5,628 nt of DNA from Treponema sp. Lineage in GTDB: Bacteria > Spirochaetota > Spirochaetia > Treponematales > Breznakiellaceae. The DNA is taken from the NCBI GenBank assembly GCA_031284195.1, contig JAITAI010000148.1, positions 1-5,628 of the forward strand, read 5' to 3'. The notes under the pieces are model-generated. The model searched no databases. It was not told the DNA's origin and was given only the letters and a program-made list of their open reading frames with translations. The position numbers and the translations under genes are program-made. Each line of letters starts with the position of its first letter. The stretch's first letter is position 1. Positions 5,534-5,628 of this stretch are shown piece after piece.

Positions 5534-5628
5534 AAAACCCGGAAACCGGAGTTTGGCCGGACATTTCCGCTTCGCCCTCGCCTAAGGTCCCTCAAAACCC
5601 CGGTAATTCAGTCTGGGAAACCGATTAA

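Larger units (their letters stand above)
5043..5628. other. Gene-free 3' region rich in inverted repeats
   Basis: No convincing coding frame exists on either strand. A minus-strand open stretch at 5413-5595 lacks a ribosome site and protein-like composition. Just after the enzyme's stop, the same frame reads RVPYS, and another frame reads KEV soon after. Both sit where RVAGYS and KEVQD are expected in an intact relative, so the first 50 bases may be an eroded enzyme end. The rest holds several hairpins, listed separately, plus ATGAGC-C-GCTCAT (5338-5350), GGCTTA/TAAGCC (about 5410-5434) and CCGG-AAAC/GTTT-GG-CCGG (5539-5560). No clear terminator with a T tract was found after the enzyme. Confidence 0.5.

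Noticed and set aside
5474..5540. Integron attC site
   Set aside because: The long stem and GTTA at the right end suggested attC, but the core would need GTTRRRY and a matching RYYYAAC on the left. The observed GTTAAAA and TAATGC do not fit.
5413..5595. Cysteine-rich minus-strand 60-residue frame
   Set aside because: It spans the palindromic 5481-5533 repeat, has no ribosome site, and its cysteines show no pattern of a known fold.
1..5628. CRISPR array, tRNA, rRNA or insertion sequence
   Set aside because: No regularly spaced direct repeats, no tRNA arms that pair, and no transposase-like frame or terminal repeats with target duplications were seen.

Overview
The window holds two intact protein-coding genes, the start of a third, and an unusual amount of DNA without recognisable genes (about 2.5 kb of 5.6 kb). 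The host is most likely an anaerobe, because a full-scale glycyl radical enzyme (GRE) homologue is present. A spirochaete of the Treponema type, perhaps gut-associated, is a reasonable guess. That rests mainly on a short lipoprotein-like leader reading CDNGTT after its cysteine, a style I associate with termite-gut treponemes, so it is weak evidence.

Layout. 1-300 (-): 5' part of an XRE/HTH_3 regulator running off the left edge. 301-380: compact divergent promoter region with a 17-bp palindrome beside the regulator start. 340-734 (+): an apparent mini transcription unit with a promoter, a hairpin before a ribosome site, a 35-residue lipoprotein-signal-like frame (551-658) and a terminator-like hairpin. 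735-1546: no credible gene, several hairpins, and a possible minus-strand terminator near 983-1010. 1547-1629: AT-rich promoter and operator of the next gene. 1630-2418 (+): DeoR-family repressor. 2419-2672: gene-free and rich in hairpins, preceded by a near-perfect Shine-Dalgarno sequence that leads to no gene. 2673-5042 (+): 789-residue YbiW/PflF-like GRE homologue. 5043-5628: no gene, with a dense run of imperfect inverted repeats.

The DeoR gene and the GRE gene read the same way and are probably one regulatory module: an effector-sensing repressor controlling an anaerobic catabolic enzyme. The main surprise is that the GRE homologue lacks both parts that make the chemistry possible. The catalytic GC(V/I)E motif reads GDAE, with Asp451 in place of the thiyl-radical cysteine. 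The frame also stops at YRNLIL, just before the RVAGYS glycyl radical loop. The other conserved blocks are intact over nearly 790 codons, and no radical-SAM activating enzyme is visible in the window. It is either a very recent pseudogene or a maintained non-radical pseudoenzyme. Eroded lipoprotein, orphan ribosome site and gene-poor structured spacers fit a genome losing genes, but selection on the GRE homologue cannot be excluded.
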